A stretch of DNA of 10,961 nucleotides from Allomyces macrogynus ATCC 38327 (GCA_000151295.1 GG745336.1:1407863-1418823); one strand, 5' to 3'; shown: positions 1-7,706, counted from the first letter of the stretch. Made by a program: numbers and translations. Notes: generated by a model from the sequence alone, not told the origin.

Positions 1-207
1 CGTGAAGTGATCAACCGCGGGCAGCGGCTGCGCAAGAAGGCTGGGCTCGTGCCGACGGATAACGTCGATTACTTTTACCAGTTTACCGAGGACCCGAATA
101 ACCAGTTGGTCGAGGCCATGGCGAAAGAGGCTGAGTTTATTGTCAAAGACGTTGAAAGCGCACCGCTGTTGCCCGTCTTCCAGCCGCGACCCGAAGAAGA
201 AAGGTGA
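1..207 (+). CDS. ILS1: Isoleucyl-tRNA synthetase, cytosolic, C-terminal end (partial)
   Basis: Class I aminoacyl-tRNA synthetase that charges tRNA-Ile in the cytosol; only the last 68 residues are in the window. The frame is open from base 1 (REVINRGQRLRKKAGLVPTD) to TGA at 205-207. REVINR.Q.LRKK.GLVPTD is the hallmark near the C-terminus of eukaryotic cytosolic IleRS, where a helical tRNA-binding region passes into a small C-terminal appendix. The catalytic HIGH and KMSKS motifs lie upstream, outside the window. The end is odd: codons 217-261, same frame and just past the stop, read EEQEVSGSKFVLSLV, which resembles the final (E/D)EEQ..(I/V)....F.L.L segment of fungal IleRS. The true C-terminus therefore probably lies near 265, and the TGA reflects a local mutation or sequence error. 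Family assignment is firm; the exact end is not. Confidence 0.85.
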   Translation, partial: REVINRGQRLRKKAGLVPTDNVDYFYQFTEDPNNQLVEAMAKEAEFIVKDVESAPLLPVFQPRPEEER

Positions 208-775
208 TTGCCGAGGGAGGAGCAGGAGGTGAGCGGGAGTAAGTTTGTGTTGTCGCTCGTTCTGGGAGTAGAGGCGCGGGTCGGCGATACGTTGTGCCGC
301 CGTCGAGGTGCGCGTCGCTTGCGCCAGCGTCGTCGTTTTGTCGTGCAGTTTGTTTGCCTTTGTCCTGTTGTTGCAAATCGTAGCAAATTTATTCGCCTTT
401 TTGTAGTGCAATTCCTTGCGAGTCTCCGCTCCACCTGTTGGCTCTGCTTGATACCTCTTGATCTGCTTGCTCACTTTCCAACCTGCAAACCGAACGCGAC
501 AAGAATAAAAGTTTGAACGTCCTTGACGACGTGCCGTGCCGCTCTGGCGCGCGGAAAGGGAGCACGTTCGCCCACCACTGTCCGGAAGGGATATCCGAGA
601 GCCTGATGTGCTTTTGCAGGCCTTTTCAGCGCTGGGAGATCCGACCCGGATCCGGTTCCGAAGCCAGCAACGCCGAACCACAGCAGCTCGCTCGTTCAAA
701 GAGTCGCGCTGTCGCCCCTGTCTGGCCATCCATTCTCTCCACGACCAACCGACCCGTTGACCAGCTGCTGCAACC
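208..775. other. Intergenic: IleRS 3' flank and SDR promoter region
   Basis: About 570 bases between two genes on the same strand. The first ~60 bases still look like IleRS C-terminal coding sequence. The rest has no convincing gene: open frames here show no domain and mostly lack an ATG. An AATAAA at 504-509 could be the IleRS poly(A) signal. The final 60 bases before the SDR start are C/T-rich, as is common just upstream of fungal start codons. No clear TATA box is visible. Confidence 0.5.
504..509 (+). terminator. Possible poly(A) signal of the IleRS gene
   Basis: A perfect AATAAA lies about 300 bases after the IleRS stop and 267 bases before the next start codon. Fungal poly(A) signals are degenerate, so a single hexamer is weak evidence. 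Confidence 0.3.
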
Positions 776-1202
776 ATGAGCGCCGAAATGAACGTCAACA
801 ACCTCTTCAGCGTCAAGGACAAGGTGGTCCTCGTCACGGGCGGTAAGCAAGCACGCGCCAAGCACCGCTCCAAGCCGACGCGTTTTCCGCTCACGACCAC
901 CACCACCGTGAACTAGGCTCGCGCGGGATCGGCCTGATGATTGCGGCCGGTTTCGTCGCCAACGGCGCCAAGGTGTACATCAACGCGCGGTCGGCCAAGG
1001 TCTGTGACGCGGCGGCTGCGGCCTTGACCAAGCAAGGGCCCGGCAAGTGCATTTCGGTCCCGGCCGACTTGCAGTCGATGGACGATATCAAGGCGCTCGT
1101 CGCCAAGGTCGCCGAGCACGAGACCAAGCTGCACGTGCTTGTCAACAATGCGGGTGCGAACTGGGGCGCGCCGGTGGAGGGTACGCGAGATTGAGTCTCG
1201 AA

Positions 1203-1252
<50 letters not shown>

Positions 1253-1837
1253 GTAAGCGGACTGTTGACTGACGGAGCACGATTCTGCAGAGTACCCGGA
1301 CGAGGCGTTTGAGAAGGTGATGAACCTCAACGTGCGTCGCGTGTTTTCGCTGACCCAGGCGTAAGTGCAGCTGTCCCTCTCTCTCTCCGCTCTCCTCCGC
1401 ACCATCCAAGCTGATCCAATCTGCGCTCATCCAGGTGCCTCCCCCTCCTCACCGCGGCTGCGACCGACGCCGACCCGGCACGCATCATCAACATTGGTTC
1501 CGTCGACGGCATCCGCGTCCCGGCCCTCGAGACCTACGCCTACTCGGCGTCCAAGGCGGCGCTGCACCACATGACGCGCGTCATGGCCGCGCAACTGCCG
1601 TCGCGCGCGCCGATTACCTGCAACGCCGTGGCGCCCGGTCCGTTCGAGTCGAAGATGATGGCCGCTACCCTGTCCAAGTTCCAGGACGCGATTGTGGCGG
1701 GCATTCCGCTCGGCCGGATTGGGCACCCGAACGATATGGCGGGAGTCTGCATTTACTTGAGTTCCACCGCGGGCGCGTACGTGACGGGCACGGTGATTCC
1801 GGTGGATGGCGGTGCGGTTGTACGCGCGAAGATGTAA
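776..1837 (+). CDS. RhlG-like short-chain dehydrogenase/reductase (3-oxoacyl-ACP reductase type)
   Basis: NAD(P)-dependent classical SDR. Exons 776-842, 917-1180, 1291-1360 and 1435-1837 join to 804 nt (267 aa) with all phases consistent. Rossmann-fold motifs are intact: TGGSRGIG (residues 21-28, cofactor loop), NNAG (99-102), catalytic Ser156, Tyr170 and Lys174 (YSASK), and the PG motif (201-202). The C-terminal TGAYxTGxxIPxDGG-like signature is also present (AGAYVTGTVIPVDGG, 246-260). NNAG followed by (N/S)WGA, and INIGSV before the catalytic serine, match the RhlG group of beta-ketoacyl-ACP reductases, so substrates are probably 3-oxoacyl thioesters or similar ketones; the physiological substrate cannot be read from sequence. 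The start is the first ATG (context ACCATGA); a second in-frame ATG is residue 5. No targeting peptide is obvious, so a cytosolic enzyme is inferred. Confidence 0.9.
843..916 (+). other. SDR intron 1 (74 nt)
   Basis: Donor GTAAGC, acceptor AACTAG. Removing it rebuilds the cofactor motif TGG-SRGIG across the junction (split Gly23). The in-frame stop on retention is the TAG of the acceptor itself. Confidence 0.9.
1181..1290 (+). other. SDR intron 2 (110 nt) carrying a CGT microsatellite
   Basis: Donor GTACGC, acceptor CTGCAG, branch-like CTGAC at 1269-1273. It is the longest intron modelled in the window because it contains the 48-base CGT repeat. Exon joining restores the NNAG...EEYPDEAFEKVM reading expected in this SDR group. 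Confidence 0.88.
1205..1252 (+). repeat. (CGT)16 microsatellite in SDR intron 2
   Basis: Sixteen uninterrupted copies of CGT. It is followed at once by GTAAGC (1253-1258), a good-looking donor motif, so repeat length sets the distance between two possible donors. Confidence 0.98.
1361..1434 (+). other. SDR intron 3 (74 nt)
   Basis: Donor GTAAGT, branch-like CTGAT at 1411-1415, acceptor ATCCAG. Contains a CT-rich tract. Retention gives an immediate in-frame TAA. Confidence 0.9.
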
Positions 1838-2354
1838 TGGAATTAGAGAGGAGGAGTAGGGGTAGGGGCGCGTGCGCTTCCGCTGGCTGGCGCCCCGCGA
1901 GAAGCCAAAATCAGGGCCAGTTGATACAGTCCACGTTTTTTTTATTCTTCTCCACCTCGTATTGAACCTCTCGTCCGTTGGATCCGGTTCGTGCTGGCTT
2001 GCTCTGTAGAAGGTGCAGCTGGCGGTCACTTTTGCTGGGTCCTCGGCAACAACATGTGATCGCGTTACGATTGCTTCTTCCCCCAACGGCCACCAGGCCG
2101 CACCGGCGCCATCCATATTGACCACGACCCGCACCAATGACCACCAGACCTGCTGCAACATAATTTCCGGATCCAACACGTTCGCCATCAAGGGCGAGGC
2201 CGTCGACTGAGATCGGATCCTCGCCTTGGACCCGGCCCAAATTCAAGCCGTTCGTGTCCACCCGCACCCACACCAACTCGACTCTTGGCACGGTCACGAC
2301 CGGTCATGAACCGGTGGAGAAGACCATGATCGCTCAATCGAATTGACCTGTGCT
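1838..2354. other. Intergenic between the SDR and the CEP290-like remnant
   Basis: No gene is supported over these ~515 bases. A T-rich run (1936-1943) shortly after the SDR stop fits a 3' UTR. Open frames exist on both strands (for example 2013-2210 on +, and 1911-2297 on -), but none has a recognisable domain, a splice context or a clear coding signature. Confidence 0.5.
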
Positions 2355-3449
2355 ATGCCGCAGGCCGCCGACGACGTCACGCTCGAAGACCTCTACCCGG
2401 ACCTCGTCACCTGGCGCGTTTCGCTCGACGACCGACGCGCGGCGCCCGAGAAACTCGTGCGGCTGTTCCAGCTCACGCAGCTCGCCATGGAGTGCGCACG
2501 TCGTTCTCGAATAGGTACCGGTCGGTCGGATTTGCGCTCATCCACTTGCGTCGCTCCGACTTTGGCTGAAGAGCCTGGTACTCGAGGCCGCTGAAAAGCA
2601 GTCTGCGCAGCTACAAGCGCAGGCGCTGCTGATGCGCGGCACCTCCAAGTCGGTCCTGCGGCTCTCCCCCATTCCCAGCAACGACGAGCACGGCTTGCCC
2701 GCTGGATCCACCCTCGCGCTCCCTGGCGTTGCGGGCCACTCGGCGCTAGCTTCGATCCAAGATCGGCGCTAGGGTCCAAGATCTTTCCGCCGCGCACTCG
2801 GACGAGAACCAGGCGCTCCGCGCCGACTTGGACGAAGCGACCAAAGAGGTCACGCCGTTGCGCACGGACCTGACGACAGCCGAGGAGCAGGTGCTCGTGG
2901 AGCGCGCGGCTGCGGCCAAGCTGCGTGACGAAGTGCGGTTTGAGCGGATGCGGAACAAGGACTTGGAGCTCGTCGTGGATTCGTTGAACTTGAAGGTCAA
3001 GGAACTCAAGGCCGCGCAGGCGCGCACGTTGGGCAGACGGAATGAGGATGAAAACCGCACGGAAATTCGCGAAGAGGCGCAGTTGGTCGCCAAGTACTTG
3101 ACGGAAGTGCAGATGCTGTCGGCGCAGAACAGCGAGTTGGGGGATGAGGTTGCGGCGATGACGGGGGAGTTGGAGGCAGTGCCGCGCTTAAAGACCAGAT
3201 CGAGGTCAAACAGGCCGGGGTAGACAAGTTGCGCAACGTGAACAATGCGTCGGTGCTGAGGTCCGAGTACTTGGTGCTGCAGGACCAGCTGCAGGCGACG
3301 CGGGTCGTGAAGTGGTGCATTCGCCGGTGATTGGGTCGGTGCGGACGGCGTTGCGCCTGAGCGCGCGGTCGCAGCAGGCGGATCGGACTGGGGACTGGAG
3401 AACACCGAGAGCGACTTGGGGACTTGGTGATCGTGGTTGGAGCGACTGA
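2355..3449 (+). pseudogene. CEP290: CEP290-like N-terminal remnant (frame-broken, truncated)
   Basis: CEP290 is a very long coiled-coil scaffold linking microtubules to membrane at the ciliary transition zone. From ATG 2355, PEKLVRLFQLTQLAM resembles the N-terminal LFRITQSLM segment of CEP290. In the frame open to TAG 3221-3223, ARTLGRRNEDENR followed by LVAKYLTEVQMLSAQN parallels the animal TL.SRRGED...YELIQYLDEIQTL block, in the same order. The coiled coil then continues in another frame (ALKDQIEVKQAGVDKLRNVN to TGA 3328-3330), and possible homology runs on in a third frame (HSPVIGSVRTALRLSA) to TGA 3447-3449. An intron of about 80 nt probably lies near 2492-2573 with uncertain borders. Frame changes near 2764, 3180 and 3300 have no plausible intron. 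Only ~350 residues of a protein usually over 2,000 aa are present before the convergent cyclin gene. Identity is fairly sure; whether it is a dead duplicate or a damaged assembly is open. Confidence 0.72.
2740..2782 (+). repeat. Imperfect short tandem duplication at a frame break
   Basis: TCGGCGCTAG occurs at 2740-2749 and 2763-2772, and TCCAAGAT at 2756-2763 and 2775-2782. The spacing differs by four bases between copies. The frame of the CEP290-like coiled coil changes within this stretch, with TAG at 2770-2772 in the upstream frame. Confidence 0.7.
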
Positions 3450-3561
3450 GAACGCACCTACGCATCATTCATCCCATCAGCAGCCTTTTTTGGACCACCA
3501 GAGCCGTGCACACTTCTTTGGGCACCAAAATAATTGTTGTTCGCGAAAAAAACACGCTATT
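3450..3561. other. Convergent intergenic region
   Basis: Short, relatively A/T-rich spacer between the end of the CEP290-like remnant and the stop of the minus-strand cyclin-like gene. It holds several A and T runs (for example 3545-3551) suited to 3' ends; no gene seen. Confidence 0.5.
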
Positions 3562-5688
3562 TTAACCCGTCGGCCCAATCAGACTCTCCTCCGCCGTCCT
3601 TCCTCCCGCCAGCATCTGCCCAATGGCGATAGCCACGACTGCAACCACGACGGCCATCACGACCGCGCGCCACTCCCGCCTCCGTCTCGCAAAATTGACC
3701 CCTTCCACTACCGCGTCCCAAACCACACCCATCAGCACGGCTACATCAAAATACGTCGGGACTCCCCCCGTCCGCTGCAATTTCGCGACTACGACCCTCG
3801 CCTGCAATTTCCGCAAAAACGCATGAAACGCGTCCGGCGGCGGCACGGCCACCCGCCAATCCGTGGCACTCAAGAACGCGCGCTCGAACCGATTTATATC
3901 CCGTGTCGCGAACCGCGTAAACACGGCCCAGTCGGCGTTGCGGTAAATCCGATCAAACAGCATCTTCTCAGCAACGATCAGTGCGCCGAGGAACAGGGTC
4001 GGTGGAGTCCAGTGAATCGTGGCGGCCGGGTCCGGGGCGGTTGGAGATAACATGGTGGGTGTGGTCGGTCGCGGCGGCACCGCCAACGCCGCGAGACTCG
4101 TATCCACGTGCAGTGTCGACGACGAGGTCACGCGGGACCGGTCTCCGGCGCTTGCACGCGCGGTGTATTCATTCAGCGGCTCGTCGTCGCGGCGGTGGTG
4201 CCGACGCCCCAGTGGTGCTGCCAGAGACGGTGGAGGCAGTGGCGGGACGGGTGGTGGTGGCGGGGACGCGGACCGGGCACGCCATCGCGCAATCAACGGT
4301 GACTGTGTCCCCCACCGCGCGACGAGCGGGGACTGTGCGCGTTTGCGCGCCATGGACCCGGGTACTTGACGCATGAGCAGCGGCCAGGGCGAGGCCATGG
4401 GTGACGGGATCGCGTCCGGGGTCGGCGGGAGCTCGTCATCGTGAACGTCCCATGTCGGTGGTAGGTCATCGTCGGGTGCTTCTGCGGATTCCACACGGTC
4501 GCGTAAACCGCGGCGCAGCTGGTCAATGTAGTAGAGCGCGAGCAGGAACGACGACGACGAGATGCCCGCGGCGCGGAGCGTGCGGCGCATAAAGTGCACA
4601 GACCGGCGTGCGGCATCGAGGTCGGCCTGCCGTGCCTTGGTGCTTGCGGTCGAGTCGATCGAGTTGGTGCGTGCAGGCTGAGTGAGGTCTGGGAAGAGCG
4701 AGTCGACCGACGACGACCACGGGGACAGGAGTTTGCGCTGGCGCTTGCGGCGCGACGCGGGGGATGTGGGCGAGCTGGGAGCGTCGCGTGAACGAGACGA
4801 CTGGTCGTCTAACACAGAGATCAACGTGAATCAGCCGGTGTGGCAAGAATTCATGAACCAAACAGCAACAAACGCACCCGCGATCCGCCGACAATACCCA
4901 TGAATCACCTCGGCCGCGACATCCAAAACATTGTCCGGAATCTGGCGATGATCTGCGAGCGCCCCCTGTGGTCCTGACGCGGACAGGGCCTGCAAGTAGG
5001 CTTGGTAATCTGCGAGCGGCTGAGCTGCAACCTTGGCCTGCTCCGTCGCGTGTGCTGTCGCGTCGCGCAGACTCTGTTCGCTGCGCCACGCCTTGAGCCT
5101 CGGTCTTGACGGTGGTCGCACCGGTTCGGTCACATCGGGCGGTGTACCGACAGCGGCCAAGAGAGGCGCCGACGCCGAGACGCTGCGTCGATGACTGGGA
5201 CCGCGTGCTGGGCTCGACGCGCTCGACGCGCCATCGTACGACTTCGAACGCGGCGCAAGTGCCGAGAGCCACGCGCGCGTGGCCGGGCGCAAGGACGGGT
5301 GCGTGTCGGCGGCAGCTTGCGCGCGGTAATACTCTTCGTCACTGTCGTCCTCGACACGGTCGGCAACGCCGTCAACGTTGAGGGGACTCGTCGAGACAGC
5401 GCGCAGCGTGACGAGCGACTCGACGTGCCGCGGGGCGGTCGGTGGCGGGGCACTTGCGGGGCGAGTAAGCGCTGGAGTCGGCCCGGTCACGCGTCGCCGA
5501 CCGCGAACAGCGGCAGGGCGGGCGCGAAAAGCGTGATCCGGGGCGAGATGGCGCGGTGGGGCGCGATCTCGCGCAGGCAGTGGAGCGGGTGCCGCTTGCC
5601 CACGGTGGTCGCGTCCACCCGGGCCAGTTACATTGTTGCGCCGTAATCCTGTCGTTGCCGTCGTGGTGTTCTTGGATGTCGTGTTCAT
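3562..5688 (-). CDS. Membrane-anchored cyclin-like protein (PHO80/CNPPD1-type) with a split cyclin box
   Basis: Exons 5688-4878 and 4808-3562 join to 2,058 nt (685 aa). Residues 1-270 are disordered and rich in Ser, Pro, Thr and Ala, with an acidic patch (DDSDEEYYR). The cyclin fold begins near 331 with helices ending FLLALYYIDQLRR (about 358-370). About 165 low-complexity residues follow, including a duplicated QSPL(V/I)ARW and polyproline. The fold resumes at 539-610: LFLGALIVAEKMLFDRIYRN, then INRFERAFLSATDWRVAV, the usual helix 3-5 pattern of Pcl/PHO80-type cyclins that activate CDKs. A hydrophobic helix (about 652-673) near the C-terminus follows Arg-rich residues and predicts membrane anchoring, as in CNPPD1 proteins. 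The start is ATG 5688 in ACCATGA context; an upstream exon cannot be excluded. The CDK partner and role are unknown. Confidence 0.75.
4809..4877 (-). other. Cyclin-like gene intron (69 nt)
   Basis: On the minus strand: donor GTGCGT (4877), branch-like CTGAT (4834-4830), acceptor GTGTTAG (ends 4809). It joins a long upstream frame to the cyclin-box frame with matching phase (split Asp271). Without splicing the upstream frame ends at TGA 4833-4831, inside the branch motif. A competing donor GTATTG at 4897 is out of phase with this acceptor. Confidence 0.75.
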
Positions 5689-6105
5689 GGTCGACGCCTG
5701 GGCGCCGAATTGCACGCGAACACGGTTCGAGAGCGCGCGCGCGCCGTCATGGGCGTGAGTGCGGGCAGTTGCGAGCACGGCCGCGCTTGGTCAAAGTCGT
5801 AAAAGAGGGGGCGCCGTCGCGGTGCACGGCTGGCATGCGTGGCAGCAGCACGACGATGGCCGTGGTCGACTCTCGCCCGACTCTGCCCACGCGGAAATGA
5901 ACCGGCTCGGTGATGGCAGCGCGACAGGTGCGGAGCGTGACTTGCACGCCGCCTGCGAGACGCTCGAGAGCGCGCCTCGCACCCGAAGAATGTGAGCCCA
6001 TGTCGGCCCTTCCCTCTCCAGCCTCTCTCCTCTACGCTCACGCACCCGGCCCTCCTCTGCCCTTCCTCCGTCGCCTTGCTTTGCTTCGCTTTTCCTTGCT
6101 TCACC
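5689..6105. promoter_or_regulatory. Divergent intergenic region (candidate bidirectional promoter)
   Basis: These 417 bases separate the start codons of the minus-strand cyclin-like gene and the plus-strand coiled-coil gene, so both promoters must lie here. The ~100 bases before the plus-strand ATG (6005-6105) are strongly C/T-rich. No TATA box is obvious. A minus-strand open frame of 84 codons sits inside (listed separately). Confidence 0.5.
5747..6001 (-). CDS. Small unrecognised ORF upstream of the cyclin-like gene (tentative)
   Basis: ATG at 6001 to TGA at 5749-5747 gives 84 aa, basic, with a short hydrophobic stretch (TTAIVVLLPRMPAV). Codons are mostly C/G-ending like the neighbouring genes, but long open frames are common in GC-rich DNA, so this may be chance. 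It ends 58 bases before the cyclin-like ATG on the same strand. It could be an upstream ORF in that mRNA's leader or a missed 5' exon of that gene. No family is recognised. Confidence 0.2.
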   Translation of the reverse strand: MGSHSSGARRALERLAGGVQVTLRTCRAAITEPVHFRVGRVGRESTTAIVVLLPRMPAVHRDGAPSFTTLTKRGRARNCPHSRP

Positions 6106-7269
6106 ATGACGGCCAACCCACCCATCGCCACCATCTACTCCCGCCCCGGCCGCGATTACCCCGGCCGCGTCCCGCCCGGGCACACCAAACCCACCGCAGA
6201 GTCCGCCGCCGGCTTCAAGCTCACGAAACCCCGCTGCCTCGCGCCGCAGCCCACACAGGCGTCGCTCTTCAGCGACCTCGGCGGGCTGTCGGTCGCGACG
6301 CCGGCGGACCCAACTTCATCGAACCCGAACGCGGCCGTGGCCATCCCGGTCGTCGCTGCCGCAGTTCTCTCGACGGCGCTGGGCCAAAAACCCACACTGC
6401 CGGCCCCTCCTGCACCGCCGGCACCGCCGCTCCGTACTCCACCGCTGGGCCCTGCCGTCGCCCGCCGCGATGTACGTCTTGCTCTCCCCGTCACCGATCC
6501 GGTTGCTCCCCACCACTGATCCGCGCTCTCTCCTCACATGCAGCACATCCTACACCGGATCCGCACCCCAACGATCCTCCAAAAGAGCGCGCTGATCACC
6601 GACGACGTCCTGACGGCCGCGGCGACCGCGTGCCTGATCCTCGTCGGCGACGCACACAAGGCCCAGACCAATCTCGAACACTACCGCCGCTCTGGCGACA
6701 CGCAGCGCGTCGCACACTACGAGCGTGTTCTCGCAGAGGTCCGCACCCAGGTGGCGGTCGCGGAAGTTGCGCGGCACCAGCTTCTCGACGATGTGGCCGC
6801 CTCGCTCAACCCGCGATCGGGGTCGGCGGGAGAGGGGCCGGACCGCGCATCGCTCTTCACAGGCCGGATCAGCGACGAGATGACCCGCTTGCAAGAACGG
6901 TTGGCAGTGGCCGAGGCGCAGAACGCGAAATTGCAGGCGACGGTCAAGGCCGCGCACGTGGCCGCCGCGAGTTTGGCGGACCAGGTGGTCGCGGCGAACA
7001 AGGAGACGGCGCGGTTATTGGATCGCGTCGAGGCCGCGAATGCGGCCATGGTCGTGCTCGAGGCGCGTGTGCGGAAAGTGGAGAGTGGGAAGCTGGGCCC
7101 GAACGATTCGGCGGCGTACGTGCACGGCGGGGAGCAGGGGTACAGACGCGAGGACATGAACGACGATATCTACTACAAGTTCTCTGACGACGAGGTGTTT
7201 GCGGAGAACGCCGACGACGCGTACGCAGAGGGCGGGTTTGGCACCGACGACGCGTATGCGATCGAATGA
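6106..7269 (+). CDS. Uncharacterised coiled-coil protein
   Basis: Exons 6106-6471 and 6544-7269 join to 1,092 nt (363 aa) in phase 0. The N-terminal ~120 residues are disordered, with an Arg/Gly/Tyr/Pro start (IYSRPGRDYPGRVPPG) and a PAPPAPPAPP run. Residues ~135-210 are predicted helical (ITDDVLTAAATACLILVGDA, then HYERVLAEVRTQVAVAEVAR). Residues ~231-303 form a heptad-rich coiled coil (MTRLQERLAVAEAQNAKLQ onward). The tail is acidic and Tyr-rich, with DDIYYKFSDDEVF and repeated DDAYAEGG/TDDAY elements. No enzyme motif, signal peptide or membrane segment is visible, so a scaffold or cytoskeleton-associated protein is plausible but unproven. The start is the ATG in CACCATGAC context after a pyrimidine-rich leader. 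It is transcribed divergently from the cyclin-like gene; no shared function is implied. Confidence 0.72.
6472..6543 (+). other. Coiled-coil gene intron (72 nt)
   Basis: Donor GTACGT, branch-like CTGAT at 6516-6520, acceptor CATGCAG, phase 0. It joins two open frames that otherwise stop at TGA 6517-6519 (inside the branch motif) and begin without a good start. Size and signals match the other introns. Confidence 0.8.
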
Positions 7270-7706
7270 ACGCGCTGGTAGATCGGCTGTCGGGTCGTTG
7301 AGTCGTTTGGGGGCGAGATGTGTGCCACCGCGCAAGCTCGCGGGCGCGTCGGGACGGGAGCTGGTGGAGAAGACTGTACTGGTCGTGATGGGGGCGATCG
7401 TCATGATATATATTGGTTGTTAATAGGTACACGTGGTCTACAGAACAGAAAAACGGCCAAAAATGGTCTTGGAAAAATACAGCTGGACGTCCGGCACCCG
7501 CGGCCACGTCGCCAAAAATGCGAGCTGATGGTGGCTGGCGAGCGAGCAGCAAGGCGCGGCGGCTCGATGGGATCGCGCAGCATTTGCGACGCGGCCCAAG
7601 CGTGTCCACCCGTCCGTCTGTGACGTTGTTCGAGAGCGAGTGGGCGCGTGCGCGAGGTCTGCACCCGGGATCGTCGTGGTACTGCTCTACGACCGCCCCC
7701 ACCTCA
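7270..7706. other. Convergent intergenic region
   Basis: It lies between the coiled-coil gene stop and the putative end of the minus-strand membrane-protein frame. An A/T-rich patch at 7401-7428 and A-rich stretches near 7445-7480 suit transcript 3' ends. Overlapping open frames on both strands have no recognisable content, so no gene is called. Confidence 0.45.

Noticed and set aside
891..1430. Minus-strand open frame with a 15-Asp run
   Set aside because: Antisense shadow of the SDR; the Asp run is just the CGT repeat read in reverse.
1427..2191. Long minus-strand frame (254 codons)
   Set aside because: Its 3' half is antisense to SDR exon 4, whose motifs are certain; the rest has no domain.
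2013..2210. Plus-strand 65-codon frame upstream of the CEP290 remnant
   Set aside because: Lacks a convincing start context and similarity; the same DNA is also open on the minus strand.
3424..4050. Plus-strand 208-codon frame
   Set aside because: Antisense to the cyclin-like exon and very His/Arg/Pro-rich, as expected for a shadow frame.
4523..5272. Minus-strand 249-codon frame overlapping the cyclin-like intron
   Set aside because: Out of frame with the cyclin box; joining it through donor GTATTG (4897) would destroy the fold.
5910..7187. Plus-strand 425-codon frame
   Set aside because: Overlaps the coiled-coil gene in another frame; Arg/His/Pro-rich with no ATG-supported structure, whereas the coiled-coil frame has heptads and a consensus intron.
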